From Halopseudomonas salegens (GTDB lineage: Bacteria > Pseudomonadota > Gammaproteobacteria > Pseudomonadales > Pseudomonadaceae): a stretch of 64,000 nt of DNA. A program made the translations under genes and the position numbers. The notes below the pieces were generated by a model. The model was not told the DNA's origin, searched no databases, and worked only from the letters and a program-made list of their open reading frames with translations. The stretch spans positions 62,001 to 126,000 of the forward strand of contig NZ_LT629787.1 in NCBI RefSeq assembly GCF_900105655.1, in the 5' to 3' direction. Below, one piece after another: positions 51,487 through 60,411 of this stretch; position 1 is the first letter of the stretch, and each line of letters begins with the position of its first letter.

Positions 51487-52488
51487 TCAGTCCAGCATGA
51501 AGTCAAGGATTTCGCGCAAGCGCGGCACCGAGTCTTCGGTAAACAGCAGTAACAGATCGAAATGCACGTCCAGCTCTTCCAGGCTGTAACTGATTTCTAC
51601 CGCCAGGGTTCGCTTCCAGCGCCGCTGGTTGATGCGTATCAGGTCATCAATCGGGCAGTGTTGCCCCAGCACCATGGGGTGCCCCTGCGATAAATTGATA
51701 TTCAGTTGTTCGGACAGGCCGTTGAGGCAGGCGCCAATAATGATACTGGCGAGATCCAGTTGCATTTCCAGATGGGAGTTTTCGTCATTGCGCGCATGCA
51801 GCAGGCGGGCAATGTCTTCGATTTCCGAGTCATGAAATATCAGCAGGGCTTCACCGGCTATCCCGCCGCCGATGTAGCCCTGGCAGATGGCCGACAATTG
51901 CCGGTCGTTCTGGGCATCGGCCAAGGTCATATGCAGTTCGCCGACCTCGAGGATATTCACATTGGGAATCGGCAGCTTGATAAATACACCGAGCACGCGG
52001 CCCAGCAGTTCGGCCGCCCGCCCCATAGCCACGTTGGAGACTTCCCGGAAAGCGTCGCGGAATGAAACCTGCGGCATTTCCGGCGCCGCTGGAGACGCGT
52101 CATCGGTAGCCTGCAGTTCGATAGTCAGGCCGAGATCATCGAGCGCTGCAGCCAATTGCAACGGATCGGCTGGTTTCTTGATGAAGGCTCTGGCACCGAG
52201 CGCCTTGGCACGGCGCACAGCCTCATCCTGTACGTCACCGGAAACAACGATGACTTCCGCTGCGAGCCCTTCTTCACGCAACTGGCTGAGTACGCCAAAT
52301 CCATCCAGCTCAGGCATGGTCAAATCCAGCAACACCACTTGACCGTCACCCTGGCGGATCGCTTCCAGGCCTTCGATACCATTAACCGCCTGGGTGATGC
52401 GAAATGGCCAGTCAGCAGGCAGCGAACGAATCAGCTGCTTGCGGGCCATGCCGGAATCATCACAGACGAGCAGGGGAATCTGGCTCAA
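51487..52488 (-). CDS. Response regulator with REC and CheC-like phosphatase domains
   Basis: A 333-residue protein. Residues 1-125 form a receiver domain with acidic D10-D11, phospho-acceptor D55 (LLDLTMPE), S83 and K104. Residues about 140-333 form a CheC/CheX-like domain. Its first catalytic motif, E149-x-x-N152 (REVSNVAMGRAAELLG), is kept; the second repeat has D and S in place of E and N. A receiver with its own phosphatase domain would shorten its signal. The start is TTG at 52486-52488 (MSQIPLLVCDDSG); the first in-frame ATG would remove D10 and D11. Confidence 0.85.
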   Translation of the reverse strand: MSQIPLLVCDDSGMARKQLIRSLPADWPFRITQAVNGIEGLEAIRQGDGQVVLLDLTMPELDGFGVLSQLREEGLAAEVIVVSGDVQDEAVRRAKALGARAFIKKPADPLQLAAALDDLGLTIELQATDDASPAAPEMPQVSFRDAFREVSNVAMGRAAELLGRVLGVFIKLPIPNVNILEVGELHMTLADAQNDRQLSAICQGYIGGGIAGEALLIFHDSEIEDIARLLHARNDENSHLEMQLDLASIIIGACLNGLSEQLNINLSQGHPMVLGQHCPIDDLIRINQRRWKRTLAVEISYSLEELDVHFDLLLLFTEDSVPRLREILDFMLD

Positions 52489-52662
52489 AGTGGGTCCATC
52501 CTGTAGCTAAAAGAGTTGAACGTTCTTGTCCCTAGCATGACAAGATATTGCACGCTTGAGAAGTCCGCAGGCGACGAATAACGGCGTTCTGCTATCACTT
52601 TTGTTCTCTTGGTCATGTGACACTGGTCTACACTGATAATTCAACGCATTGACGCGAGTACC

Positions 52663-53727
52663 ATGGCTGACATCCTGAGCAATCCGCACCAGCATCAGCG
52701 CAAGGTTCTGCGCGCCTTGCTGTGGCTGACCGTTTTTGTTGCTGGCTGGCTGGGTCTGGTCAATCTTCAGCGCGGGCTTTTCTGGCTGGGTGTTCTGGAT
52801 CTGGTCTACGCCGGCTTTTCCATGGCGTTATTGTTGATTGTAAACCGCACACCCCGGTTACGGCTCTGGAGTCTGGTTTACCTGCTGCCGTTTTTGACCA
52901 TTACGGTTTACAGCCTCACTTTGCCTGATACCTCACACACGGGATTTGCCTACATTCAGGCCATTCCCATTGTGTCCTACCTGTTGCTCGGGGTGCGTCC
53001 TGGTTTCTGGCTTTCTCTGCTGTTTGTCAGCCTGGGTGTTCTGGCCTACAGCTATCGCTTTCTGTTGGGGGGCGAGTTGATTATCAGCGTGGTATCACTG
53101 CTCAACATCATCATAAGCAGTTTTGCCATCATGCTGTTTTCGCATATTTACGAGCGCAGTCGGGTGCAGAATGAAAACCATCTGCGCGAGCTGGCAGCCA
53201 CCGATACCCTGACCGGGCTCTCCAACCGCATGTCCCTGTCCGGTACATTTCAGCGCGAGTGCAGCAGGGCGCTGCGGTTGCAAGCCCCGCTGAGCCTGGT
53301 GGTGATCGATATTGATCATTTCAAGTACATCAATGATAGGCATGGTCATGCCGGCGGCGATCTTGCGCTATGCCATCTGGCGGACAACCTGCGTGAGCGG
53401 CTGCGTGACAGTGACCTGATTTGCCGACTGGGGGGTGAGGAATTCGCCCTGCTGTTACCGGACACCAATCTGGAACAGGCCGCGCGCCTGACCGACAAGC
53501 TGCGCCAGTGGCTGGCCGAGCGGCCGGTTCCGTTGCCGGGCGAAGAATACGTATTGACCTTCAGCGCCGGGGTCGCAACCCTGGGAGAGGATGCCGCTGA
53601 TCTGGATAGCCTGTTGCTGGTTGCTGACCGGCGAATGTATGAAGCCAAGGCTGGAGGCCGCAATCAGGTCGTGGCGGCGGGGCAGCATTACCGGTTGTCG
53701 GCGGAGCCGCCAGCAGGCAGGTCATGA
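52663..53727 (+). CDS. Integral-membrane diguanylate cyclase
   Basis: A 354-residue protein with about six membrane helices (roughly residues 18-170) and a C-terminal GGDEF domain (GGEEF at 257-261, RDSD inhibitory site before it). The membrane part is MASE-like but I do not assign a specific MASE class. The gene is divergent from the REC-CheC regulator across 174 nt. The Shine-Dalgarno sequence is weak. It is the fourth cyclase within about 9.2 kb. Confidence 0.9.
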   Translation: MADILSNPHQHQRKVLRALLWLTVFVAGWLGLVNLQRGLFWLGVLDLVYAGFSMALLLIVNRTPRLRLWSLVYLLPFLTITVYSLTLPDTSHTGFAYIQAIPIVSYLLLGVRPGFWLSLLFVSLGVLAYSYRFLLGGELIISVVSLLNIIISSFAIMLFSHIYERSRVQNENHLRELAATDTLTGLSNRMSLSGTFQRECSRALRLQAPLSLVVIDIDHFKYINDRHGHAGGDLALCHLADNLRERLRDSDLICRLGGEEFALLLPDTNLEQAARLTDKLRQWLAERPVPLPGEEYVLTFSAGVATLGEDAADLDSLLLVADRRMYEAKAGGRNQVVAAGQHYRLSAEPPAGRS

Positions 53728-53780
53728 AGGCCACAGGCAAGGTGTATCTGTTTTTTATTTCGAACGGTGTGTGTGTTTAT

Positions 53781-53808
53781 TTGAAATTCTTCTTCCGGCA
53801 TCTACACT
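53781..53808 (+). promoter_or_regulatory. Candidate sigma-70 promoter of ald
   Basis: TTGAAA (53781-53786) and TACACT (53803-53808) are spaced by 16 nt, 33 nt upstream of the ald ATG. A small palindrome CAGACAGTCTG follows at about 53815 and could be an operator for an Lrp-type regulator; that is speculative. Confidence 0.45.
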
Positions 53809-53841
53809 CAGTTCAGACAGTCTGTTCAGGAGTCCAGCAGC

Positions 53842-54963
53842 ATGCTGATCGGGGTACCGCGAGAGATAAAAAACCATGAATACCGGGTTGGCCTGACACC
53901 GCAAGCGGTCGCGGAGCTGGTGCAGCACGGGCATTCGGTGTGGGTCGAAACTGCGGCCGGGGAAGCCATCGGTTTTGCTGACCAGGCTTACCGCGCCGCC
54001 GGGGCACAATTGACCGACGCGGGCTCGATTTTCGAGCAAGCGGACCTGATCATCAAGGTCAAGGAACCACAGGCTGGCGAGCGTAAACAACTACGGAGCG
54101 GGCAAACACTGTTTACCTATCTGCACCTGGCGCCGGACCCGGAGCAGACGACGGACTTGCTTGCCTCCAGGGCGACTTGTATTGCCTATGAAACCGTTAC
54201 CGATGCCCAGGGAAGGCTACCGCTGCTGGCACCGATGTCGGAAGTGGCCGGGCGAATGGCGATTCAGGCCGGAGCCAGCTGTCTGGAAAAAGCCAGGGGT
54301 GGTCGCGGTGTTTTGCTGGGCGGAGTACCCGGTGTGCCGCGCGGCAGGGTGGTGATTCTCGGCGGTGGTGTGGTGGGCGCCAATGCGTTGGCCATGGCGG
54401 TCGGTATGGGAGCTGATGTGGTCGTACTGGACAAGAATCCACATGTGCTGCGGCAACTGGACGAACGCTATGGCAACCGCATTCAGACGCTGTTTTCTAC
54501 CCAGGCTGAAGTTGCCACCCAGCTGCAGCAGGCTGACCTGGTCATCGGGGCAGTATTGATTCCCGGGGCGGCGGCACCCCGACTGATCAGCCGGAAGCTG
54601 CTTGCCGATATGCTCCCTGGCGCGGTGCTGGTGGATGTGGCCATTGACCAGGGTGGCTGTGCGGAAACGTCCCGTCCGACCACCCATGCCGACCCGACTT
54701 ATGTGGTCGATGATGTCATCCATTACTGTGTAGCCAATATGCCAGGTGCTGTGGCGCGCACCTCGACCCAGGCGTTGAATAATGCCACCTTGCCCTTTGT
54801 TCTCGCCCTGGCCAACAAGGGCATAAAGAAGGCTCTGGCAGAAGACCGATATCTGTTGACCGGGCTTAACGTCGCCGCTGGTCAGTTGACCAATGCCGAG
54901 GTGGCCGATGCCTTGCAACGGGAGTGGATTCCCCCTCAGCAGGCCCTTGAGCAATTGACTTGA
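53842..54963 (+). CDS. ald: Alanine dehydrogenase
   Basis: Ald interconverts L-alanine and pyruvate with NAD and ammonia. The 373-residue protein has the family N-terminus [20 protein letters not shown], the catalytic KVKEPQ and YLHLAPD segments, and an NAD-binding [30 protein letters not shown]. The ATG follows CAGGAG. It appears monocistronic. Confidence 0.96.
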   Translation: MLIGVPREIKNHEYRVGLTPQAVAELVQHGHSVWVETAAGEAIGFADQAYRAAGAQLTDAGSIFEQADLIIKVKEPQAGERKQLRSGQTLFTYLHLAPDPEQTTDLLASRATCIAYETVTDAQGRLPLLAPMSEVAGRMAIQAGASCLEKARGGRGVLLGGVPGVPRGRVVILGGGVVGANALAMAVGMGADVVVLDKNPHVLRQLDERYGNRIQTLFSTQAEVATQLQQADLVIGAVLIPGAAAPRLISRKLLADMLPGAVLVDVAIDQGGCAETSRPTTHADPTYVVDDVIHYCVANMPGAVARTSTQALNNATLPFVLALANKGIKKALAEDRYLLTGLNVAAGQLTNAEVADALQREWIPPQQALEQLT

Positions 54964-55052
54964 CTGACATCAACTCAATTGCCTGGCCAATGGGCCATGC
55001 TTGCGCCAGATAACCGGGTGCACGTTGCACCAATCCGAACCGGGAGAGCCGT

Positions 55053-55376
55053 ATGAGTAAAGTGACTCTGCAGCGATTGCAGGAACTGCATGATGAATAT
55101 GCCAACCGCTGCGACAAATTGCAGCGTGATCTCAGCCAGGCTTACCCGAGTGACTCCGTCGAGCAGGCCCAGGCCCGAGAAAATGATGAGGTAATGGAAG
55201 CACTGCTGGCTGAAGCCAGTACATTGCTGACACAGGTGGATGCCGCGATTGAGCGACATCAGGAAGGTCGCTACGGGCTATGCACGCAATGCGGTGACGT
55301 CATCGATGATGCCCGCCTGCAGGCCTTGCCCACCGCGCAGGCCTGTATTGACTGTGCCGATCAGCTCAGCTCCTGA
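55053..55376 (+). CDS. DksA/TraR-family zinc finger protein
   Basis: A 107-residue protein with an N-terminal coiled coil (about 1-70) and a C-terminal four-cysteine zinc finger (C77, C80, C98, C101). This is the layout of short DksA/TraR proteins that bind the secondary channel of RNA polymerase. An acidic cluster lies at the coil tip, but it does not show the DxxDxA pattern of canonical DksA, so ppGpp-linked activity is uncertain. Its 3' end overlaps the convergent acyltransferase gene by 16 nt. Confidence 0.88.
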   Translation: MSKVTLQRLQELHDEYANRCDKLQRDLSQAYPSDSVEQAQARENDEVMEALLAEASTLLTQVDAAIERHQEGRYGLCTQCGDVIDDARLQALPTAQACIDCADQLSS

Positions 55377-56260
55377 CGAAGACTGGCGATCCGTTCATCC
55401 TTGGTCTGCCAGAGTACCTGTACCCAGGCCTGGAACTGCTGCCGGAAAGCCGGATCGTTGGCGTAATCGCCATGAAACAGCTCAAGCGGGACATCCCGGC
55501 CTCGAATGTCGACAATCACTTCGCTGACCTGACCGCTGACCCATTGCCAGAATCCCGGTGGCTGGTTGCCCGGGTAGACGATGGTGACATCCAGCAGTGA
55601 TTTCATCTGCTCACCAAGAGCCGCCATGGCAAAGGCCATGCCGCCTGATTTCGGTTTCAGCAAATAGCGATAGGGTGAGGCCTGGGCGGCCTGTTTGGCG
55701 GGGGTAAAGCGGGTACCTTCAAGATAGTTGACTACGGTAACTGGAATACCATGGAATTTCTCGCAGGCACGGCGGGTAATGTCGAGGTCTTTGCCTTTGT
55801 CTTCGGGGTGCTTTTCCAGATGAGCCTTGCTGTAACGCTTCATGAACGGGTAATCCAGAGCCCAGAATGCGAGGCCTAGAAAGGGCACCCAGATCAGCTC
55901 CTTTTTCAGGAAAAACTTGTAATAGGGTACTTTGTAGTTCAACGCCTGCACCAACGCCGGAATATCCACCCAACTCTGATGGTTGCAGATGACCAGATAG
56001 GAGTGATCGCGGTATAAGGGTATGTCACAGCGGATATCCCAGCGAGTCGGCGTGAGCAGGGCAAAAATGCTTTTATTGAGTTCTGCCCATGTGTTGGCGA
56101 TCCACATGATGGCGCGGGAGGTTTCGCGCCGCACCCAGGGGTGCGGAATCAAGGCTTTGATGATGCCGAGCAGCAGCATTGGCCCGATGCCGATCAGGGT
56201 ATTGATCAGCACCAACAGACAAGTCAGGATTCCGGTTAGCCAATTGGGCATAGCAAGCAT
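55361..56260 (-). CDS. YihG-like membrane-bound PlsC-family acyltransferase
   Basis: A 299-residue inner-membrane acyltransferase with N-terminal hydrophobic segments (about 8-40) and the motifs NHQSWVD (HxxxxD) and EGTRFT. The protein resembles YihG/YihG-like lysophospholipid acyltransferases, which remodel phosphatidic acid or related lipids. The acyl acceptor is unknown. ATGs at 56258-56260 and 56249-56251 are both possible. The stop lies 16 nt inside the convergent DksA/TraR gene. Confidence 0.87.
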   Translation of the reverse strand: MLAMPNWLTGILTCLLVLINTLIGIGPMLLLGIIKALIPHPWVRRETSRAIMWIANTWAELNKSIFALLTPTRWDIRCDIPLYRDHSYLVICNHQSWVDIPALVQALNYKVPYYKFFLKKELIWVPFLGLAFWALDYPFMKRYSKAHLEKHPEDKGKDLDITRRACEKFHGIPVTVVNYLEGTRFTPAKQAAQASPYRYLLKPKSGGMAFAMAALGEQMKSLLDVTIVYPGNQPPGFWQWVSGQVSEVIVDIRGRDVPLELFHGDYANDPAFRQQFQAWVQVLWQTKDERIASLRQELS

Positions 56261-56438
56261 CTCATGGTCGTTTTGTTGCCAAGGATACCGATTTTTGCCG
56301 CTGACAGCCTAGTGTTCACCCGTTCAGGCGATGGGGGCAGGCAGAAGGCCAGTGCTAGGGTTGATGTCCAATAATCAAAAATATGGCTATCTGATTGCCT
56401 GCCAAACTGGCTGGTCGCTATCAGGTTTACAGGGGTAG

Positions 56439-58082
56439 ATGATGTCCCGATTCAATCCGCTGCTCAGTCGACGAGACAGCTTTTCTCTGTTGGCAGCGGA
56501 TGCCAGACCCGAACGCAGCTTCTTGTCTGCCGGCATCCTGGCGATAGTCAGCGGTATTCTCTGGTTCATTCCCTGGTTGGCCCCGGCTCTTTTTGTGACC
56601 GCGTGGCTGGCCCCCGTTCCTCTCCTGATGGCACTGCAGCGTGCCAATGCATTGCGTGCATTCCTGCTTGGCTGGTTAGCCGGTAGTGTCTGTTTTGCCG
56701 GCGCCGGATACTGGATGATTGATTTCGCCATCAACCTGCGTGGGGTCAGTTGGCCGACGAGTCTGGCTTTGGCGTCTCTGTTCTGGATCTATGCCGGATT
56801 GGCTCTGGGTGTTGGCTGTTTATTGGCCCAGTTTCTGCGCCGGGCGTTTCCTGCCTGGCAATTTGTCACTTTCCCCTTGGCCCTGGTCGTCAGCATGGGG
56901 GTATTCCCATTGCTGTTCGAGACCCGTTTTGCCGAAGCTCAGACCGGATTTTTGCTCGCCTTGCAGGGCGTTGATCTGGTCGGCGCTCAGGGTCTTGACT
57001 TCCTTATGCTGATGTTTGCCGTGCTGATCTTTCAATGCTTGAGCTGGCGTCACGATGCCGGGCGCTGGTTGCGCCACCCCAGCCTGCTGGGATGGGGGTT
57101 GCTGGTGGTCTGGTTTGCCTACAGCGGCAGCAGCTGGCTGTATTGGGAGCGTGAGGTGGCGGGGTGGTCGACCAAGCGGATTGGCCTGGTGCAACCCAAT
57201 GATGCGCCGAGCATCGAAGTGCCGCCGCCGCCGCCCGGCTTTTCTCGCGAGAATCCACCGGAAATGCAGGCCAGCCAGCGGCTGGTGGATGCGGGAGCCG
57301 AATTGATTATCTGGCCAGAGGCGCGTTACAAAGGGTATTTCGAGCGCTATTCGGTGCGTCAGGCCTACGCTCGGCAGGTCGCCGAGTGGGGCGTACCGCT
57401 GGTCTTCCATGATGCGGAATCACAGTGGGTGGGTGGTGAGCAAGTGGGGTTCAATACAGTCAGTTTGCTGGATGCCCAGGGGCACGGCGGTGGCCACTAT
57501 CGAAAGATGGAGAGAATGCCTTTTGGTGAATATCTACCGGCTTTTTTCAGCATGCCGGGCATTGACTGGTTGACCCAGCGTTTTCTCGGTGAGTTTCTTC
57601 GCCCGCTGGCAGCGGGTAGTCATCATGGGGTGTTCTTCCTGGATGATCTGCTTCTGGTACCGAAAATTTGCTATGAAACTGCGTTTCCGGCTTCGGTGGC
57701 GGCAGCCATCGGTGATGATGCGGCAGGCAAGGTGCTGCTTTTTGTCTCGCAGGACAACTGGTTCGGTGAAACCAGTCAGCCATTCCAGCATCGCGACATG
57801 TCCATTGTGCGCGGGATCGAAAACCGCGTCCCCATGATTCATGTGATCAACAACGGGCCTTCCGTGGTGGCCAGTCCCAGTGGTCGGGTTGTTGCCAGTA
57901 CGCGGGCTTTCAGCCAGACAGAAATGGTTGCCGAGATGCCTTTCTCGGCAACCGCGGGCGGCAGTTTTTTCAGCCGAAACCCGCTGTTATTCAACACCTT
58001 CATCAATGTGCTGATGATGATCCTGCTGGCGCTGGGGATTGTGCGCTACGTCAGACGGATGCGTCGAAACCGGAAAGGCTGA
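56439..58082 (+). CDS. Apolipoprotein N-acyltransferase paralogue (Lnt-like nitrilase)
   Basis: A 547-residue inner-membrane protein with N-terminal helices (about 28-235), a periplasmic nitrilase domain (about 245-505) and a C-terminal helix. The catalytic triad is intact: E294 (WPEARY), K356 (HYRKMERMPFGEY) and C411 (KICYETAFP), with NWFGETSQPFQH matching the Lnt substrate loop. Lnt adds the third acyl chain to lipoproteins. The gene is away from the ybeX/lnt housekeeping neighbourhood, so it is probably a second Lnt. Two adjacent ATGs (56439 and 56442) are possible. Confidence 0.85.
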   Translation: MMSRFNPLLSRRDSFSLLAADARPERSFLSAGILAIVSGILWFIPWLAPALFVTAWLAPVPLLMALQRANALRAFLLGWLAGSVCFAGAGYWMIDFAINLRGVSWPTSLALASLFWIYAGLALGVGCLLAQFLRRAFPAWQFVTFPLALVVSMGVFPLLFETRFAEAQTGFLLALQGVDLVGAQGLDFLMLMFAVLIFQCLSWRHDAGRWLRHPSLLGWGLLVVWFAYSGSSWLYWEREVAGWSTKRIGLVQPNDAPSIEVPPPPPGFSRENPPEMQASQRLVDAGAELIIWPEARYKGYFERYSVRQAYARQVAEWGVPLVFHDAESQWVGGEQVGFNTVSLLDAQGHGGGHYRKMERMPFGEYLPAFFSMPGIDWLTQRFLGEFLRPLAAGSHHGVFFLDDLLLVPKICYETAFPASVAAAIGDDAAGKVLLFVSQDNWFGETSQPFQHRDMSIVRGIENRVPMIHVINNGPSVVASPSGRVVASTRAFSQTEMVAEMPFSATAGGSFFSRNPLLFNTFINVLMMILLALGIVRYVRRMRRNRKG

Positions 58083-58123
58083 CAACCCGGTTCATCACAG
58101 CCTCGCCTGGACTGTTGGGCGAC

Positions 58124-58148
58124 GCGGGCCTGGTTGGCAGGCCCGCGC
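58124..58148. terminator. GC-rich hairpin between lnt-like gene and btuB
   Basis: CGCGGGCCTG and CAGGCCCGCG pair perfectly over ten bases around a five-nt loop, in the 71-nt gap between convergent stops. It lacks a T-tract but could serve both directions. Confidence 0.5.
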
Positions 58149-58153
58149 TGCCA

Positions 58154-60016
58154 TCACAGGTGTGGTGTCCAGGTAACTGCCAGCAGGGCAGTGCGGCCCG
58201 GTTGGGCATAGGGCAAAGTGAGTGATGGTGCGGGCCAGGGGCCAGTCGGGCGTGAATAGGTACCCAGTGCGTAATCACGGTCAAACAGGTTTTGTACTTT
58301 CAGCTCCCAGCGCAGGCTCTGACTGGCTTGCCAGCTACCGCGAAGATCCAGCGTGGCATAACCGGACAGGGTGCCGTCATTGCTCGGGTTACGGAAGCGT
58401 TGGCTGAAAGCCTGCCAGGTGGCACCAATGCCGATGTCGCCGAACTGGCGGTCCAGGTCCTGACTGATGCTGCGCTTGGCGCGCAGTTGCAGGGTATGCC
58501 CGGTGTCGCGATCACGCGGGTCGATCAGGGTAATGGCAGTACGGCTGTTCCAGCCAAGCAAGGTGGTATTGATGGCTGCTTCGGCACCCTGGATGCGGGC
58601 ACGATTGATATTTTCCACTTGCGACGTGCTCGGATTCCAGGCAATCAGGTCATCAATCGTATTATGGAAAAGCGCGGCTTCAATGTCGGCCTGAGCCAGT
58701 TGGCCTCGCCATTGCAGTTCCCAGTTTTTCGAGGTTTCAGCGTTCAGGTTCGGGTTGCCACCCCAGCCAGGCGGGGCGTAGAGATCATTGAAGGTTGGCG
58801 CACGGAAGCCTTCGGAGTAACTCAGAATCCACTGCTGCCAGTCGCCGACCGGAATCGCCAGCGCCGCGTTGAAGCTGCTCTCGGTACCGAAATGCTGGTT
58901 ATCGTCATGGCGCACACCAACCTCGGTAGAAAACTGGTCGGTGGTCCAGCGGTGCTGGGCAAATACCGCCCAGTTTTCCCGACTGGTCTTGCTGTAGGCA
59001 TTGGTTGAAGACAGACGATCCTTGTGCCAGTCGCTGCCCAGAGTCAGGTCGTGTTCAGGGCTGAGTGTGAGCTGATTCAGCCAGCTGGCTGAATGCCGGG
59101 TGGTTTCGATCGAGCCATCATTCCACGGGCTGCCGGAGCCGACGGTCTTGTTGCGATCAAAACTGCGACCCAACTCCAGCCGGCTGCTCCATACCTGGCT
59201 AAGTTGGCCCTGCAGGTGGGCCTGATAGCTACTGACGCGGAACTGGTCTTCCGGGTTGCCGGGGACGAGATCAAAGGCATCATCAAATTCGTTCTTGCCG
59301 CGCTGGTCATTCAGGCTCAGGCCCGTCTGCCAGTCAGCGTTCAGGGCGTGGGTTACATTCAGGTACAGCGCCTTGTTGCGGCTAGCATCACGGTCACTGT
59401 CGTTGCCGACCTGATCAGTAGTGCGATCAAAGCCATGGGTTTCATCCAGGCTGGCACCGAGGGCAAAGCGGGTGTCCTGATTGCCACCCATCAGGCTGAC
59501 ACTGTGCTCCCGGGTATGTTCGGTGGCCATGCCCAGCCGCACTGTGGGCTGCAGCCCCGGCTCGGGCTGGCGGGTAAATATCTGGATCACACCGCCAATG
59601 GCGTCGGCGCCGAACACCGAAGAGCGTGGCCCGCGAATGACTTCAACCCGTTCGACATTGTCGATGTTCAGGTAATCGATACGGGCGATGCCGGCGGTGG
59701 TAGAGGCAATGCGCTGCCCGTCAACCAGTACCAGGGTCTGGTTGGTATTGGTACCCCGCAGGAAATAGGACGGAATACCGCCATTGCGGTTTTGCTGCAG
59801 GCCGGGTACGCGGCTGAGCAGCTCGGGTACGCTGCGTGCCTGCAAGCGCTCGATGTCACTGCGGGTAAACACGGTATTGGCCGCCAGCGCGGCGCTGCGT
59901 GGTTGTTCCACGCGTGAAGCGGTTACCAGGGTATCGGGTAGTTGATCGACCGGGGTGTTGGCCTGAGCAATACTGGTGGCCAACAGGGCCGGCAGCAGTA
60001 AAAAACGGGTTTTCAT
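58154..60016 (-). CDS. btuB: TonB-dependent vitamin B12 receptor BtuB
   Basis: A 620-residue outer-membrane receptor: signal peptide (1-19), TonB box PDTLVTASR, plug domain (about 40-150, with VPGLQQNRNGG and VEVIRGPRSSVFGADAIGG) and a 22-stranded barrel. A cobalamin riboswitch in its leader identifies the substrate as B12 or a related cobamide. The C-terminal residue is Leu (VTWTPHL), not the usual Phe. The ATG follows GAGGAAT, which sits in a hairpin at 60024-60046. No btuCDF or cob genes lie next to it within this window. Confidence 0.95.
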   Translation of the reverse strand: MKTRFLLLPALLATSIAQANTPVDQLPDTLVTASRVEQPRSAALAANTVFTRSDIERLQARSVPELLSRVPGLQQNRNGGIPSYFLRGTNTNQTLVLVDGQRIASTTAGIARIDYLNIDNVERVEVIRGPRSSVFGADAIGGVIQIFTRQPEPGLQPTVRLGMATEHTREHSVSLMGGNQDTRFALGASLDETHGFDRTTDQVGNDSDRDASRNKALYLNVTHALNADWQTGLSLNDQRGKNEFDDAFDLVPGNPEDQFRVSSYQAHLQGQLSQVWSSRLELGRSFDRNKTVGSGSPWNDGSIETTRHSASWLNQLTLSPEHDLTLGSDWHKDRLSSTNAYSKTSRENWAVFAQHRWTTDQFSTEVGVRHDDNQHFGTESSFNAALAIPVGDWQQWILSYSEGFRAPTFNDLYAPPGWGGNPNLNAETSKNWELQWRGQLAQADIEAALFHNTIDDLIAWNPSTSQVENINRARIQGAEAAINTTLLGWNSRTAITLIDPRDRDTGHTLQLRAKRSISQDLDRQFGDIGIGATWQAFSQRFRNPSNDGTLSGYATLDLRGSWQASQSLRWELKVQNLFDRDYALGTYSRPTGPWPAPSLTLPYAQPGRTALLAVTWTPHL

Positions 60017-60023
60017 TCTGATT

Positions 60024-60046
60024 CCTCAAAAGTGATGCTTTTGAGG
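60024..60046 (-). promoter_or_regulatory. btuB Shine-Dalgarno-sequestering hairpin
   Basis: CCTCAAAAG and CTTTTGAGG pair perfectly over nine bases with a five-nt loop, and the 3' arm contains the btuB Shine-Dalgarno GAGG. This is a clear off-state structure for translation control by the upstream riboswitch. Confidence 0.75.
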
Positions 60047-60170
60047 AGGGCGGGGAGTCAGTGAGCAGTGTCGCAACGAAACAGAGGGAGCGGGCTGCTG
60101 CGCCGACCGGTATCGCCCTCCGCGACACCTCAGCAATGCAGGCTCTGGCCGATAGCCACAAGCTCTGCTT

Positions 60171-60356
60171 CACACTGGGCCGGTCTCCGGGCTCGGGATA
60201 CCAATGACATCGCCTTCCCGTGCAATGCACAGTGGCGTAAATGATGTCACCGACAGGCGGAGCCTGTGATCCCTTACCGTTGCGGGGGCAGCGTCGGACT
60301 TGCACCGACTTCCCGTTTCACCCGCCGGTCATTTTACCGGTCGGGCACCCAGTGTG
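60171..60356 (-). ncRNA. Cobalamin riboswitch
   Basis: Reading the minus strand, the element opens with CACACTGGG and closes with CCCAGTGTG, a nine-base P1 stem. Inside are GGGAAGTCGGTGCAAGTCCGAC, the B12-box-like GCTGCCCCCGCAACGGTAA and GAGCCCGGAGACCGGCC, all hallmarks of the cobalamin riboswitch. Binding of adenosylcobalamin or a relative should repress btuB. About 125 nt of linker separate it from the SD hairpin. Confidence 0.95.
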
Positions 60357-60411
60357 ACTGGAAGCGGGAAGGATTCTGGGCGCTTGTGATCGGGCGGTCA
60401 AGCCCGGCGTG

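Noticed and set aside
55361..55376. Sixteen-base tail overlap of the DksA/TraR and acyltransferase genes as a possible antisense regulator
   Set aside because: Short convergent overlaps are common in compact genomes and nothing else points to regulation.
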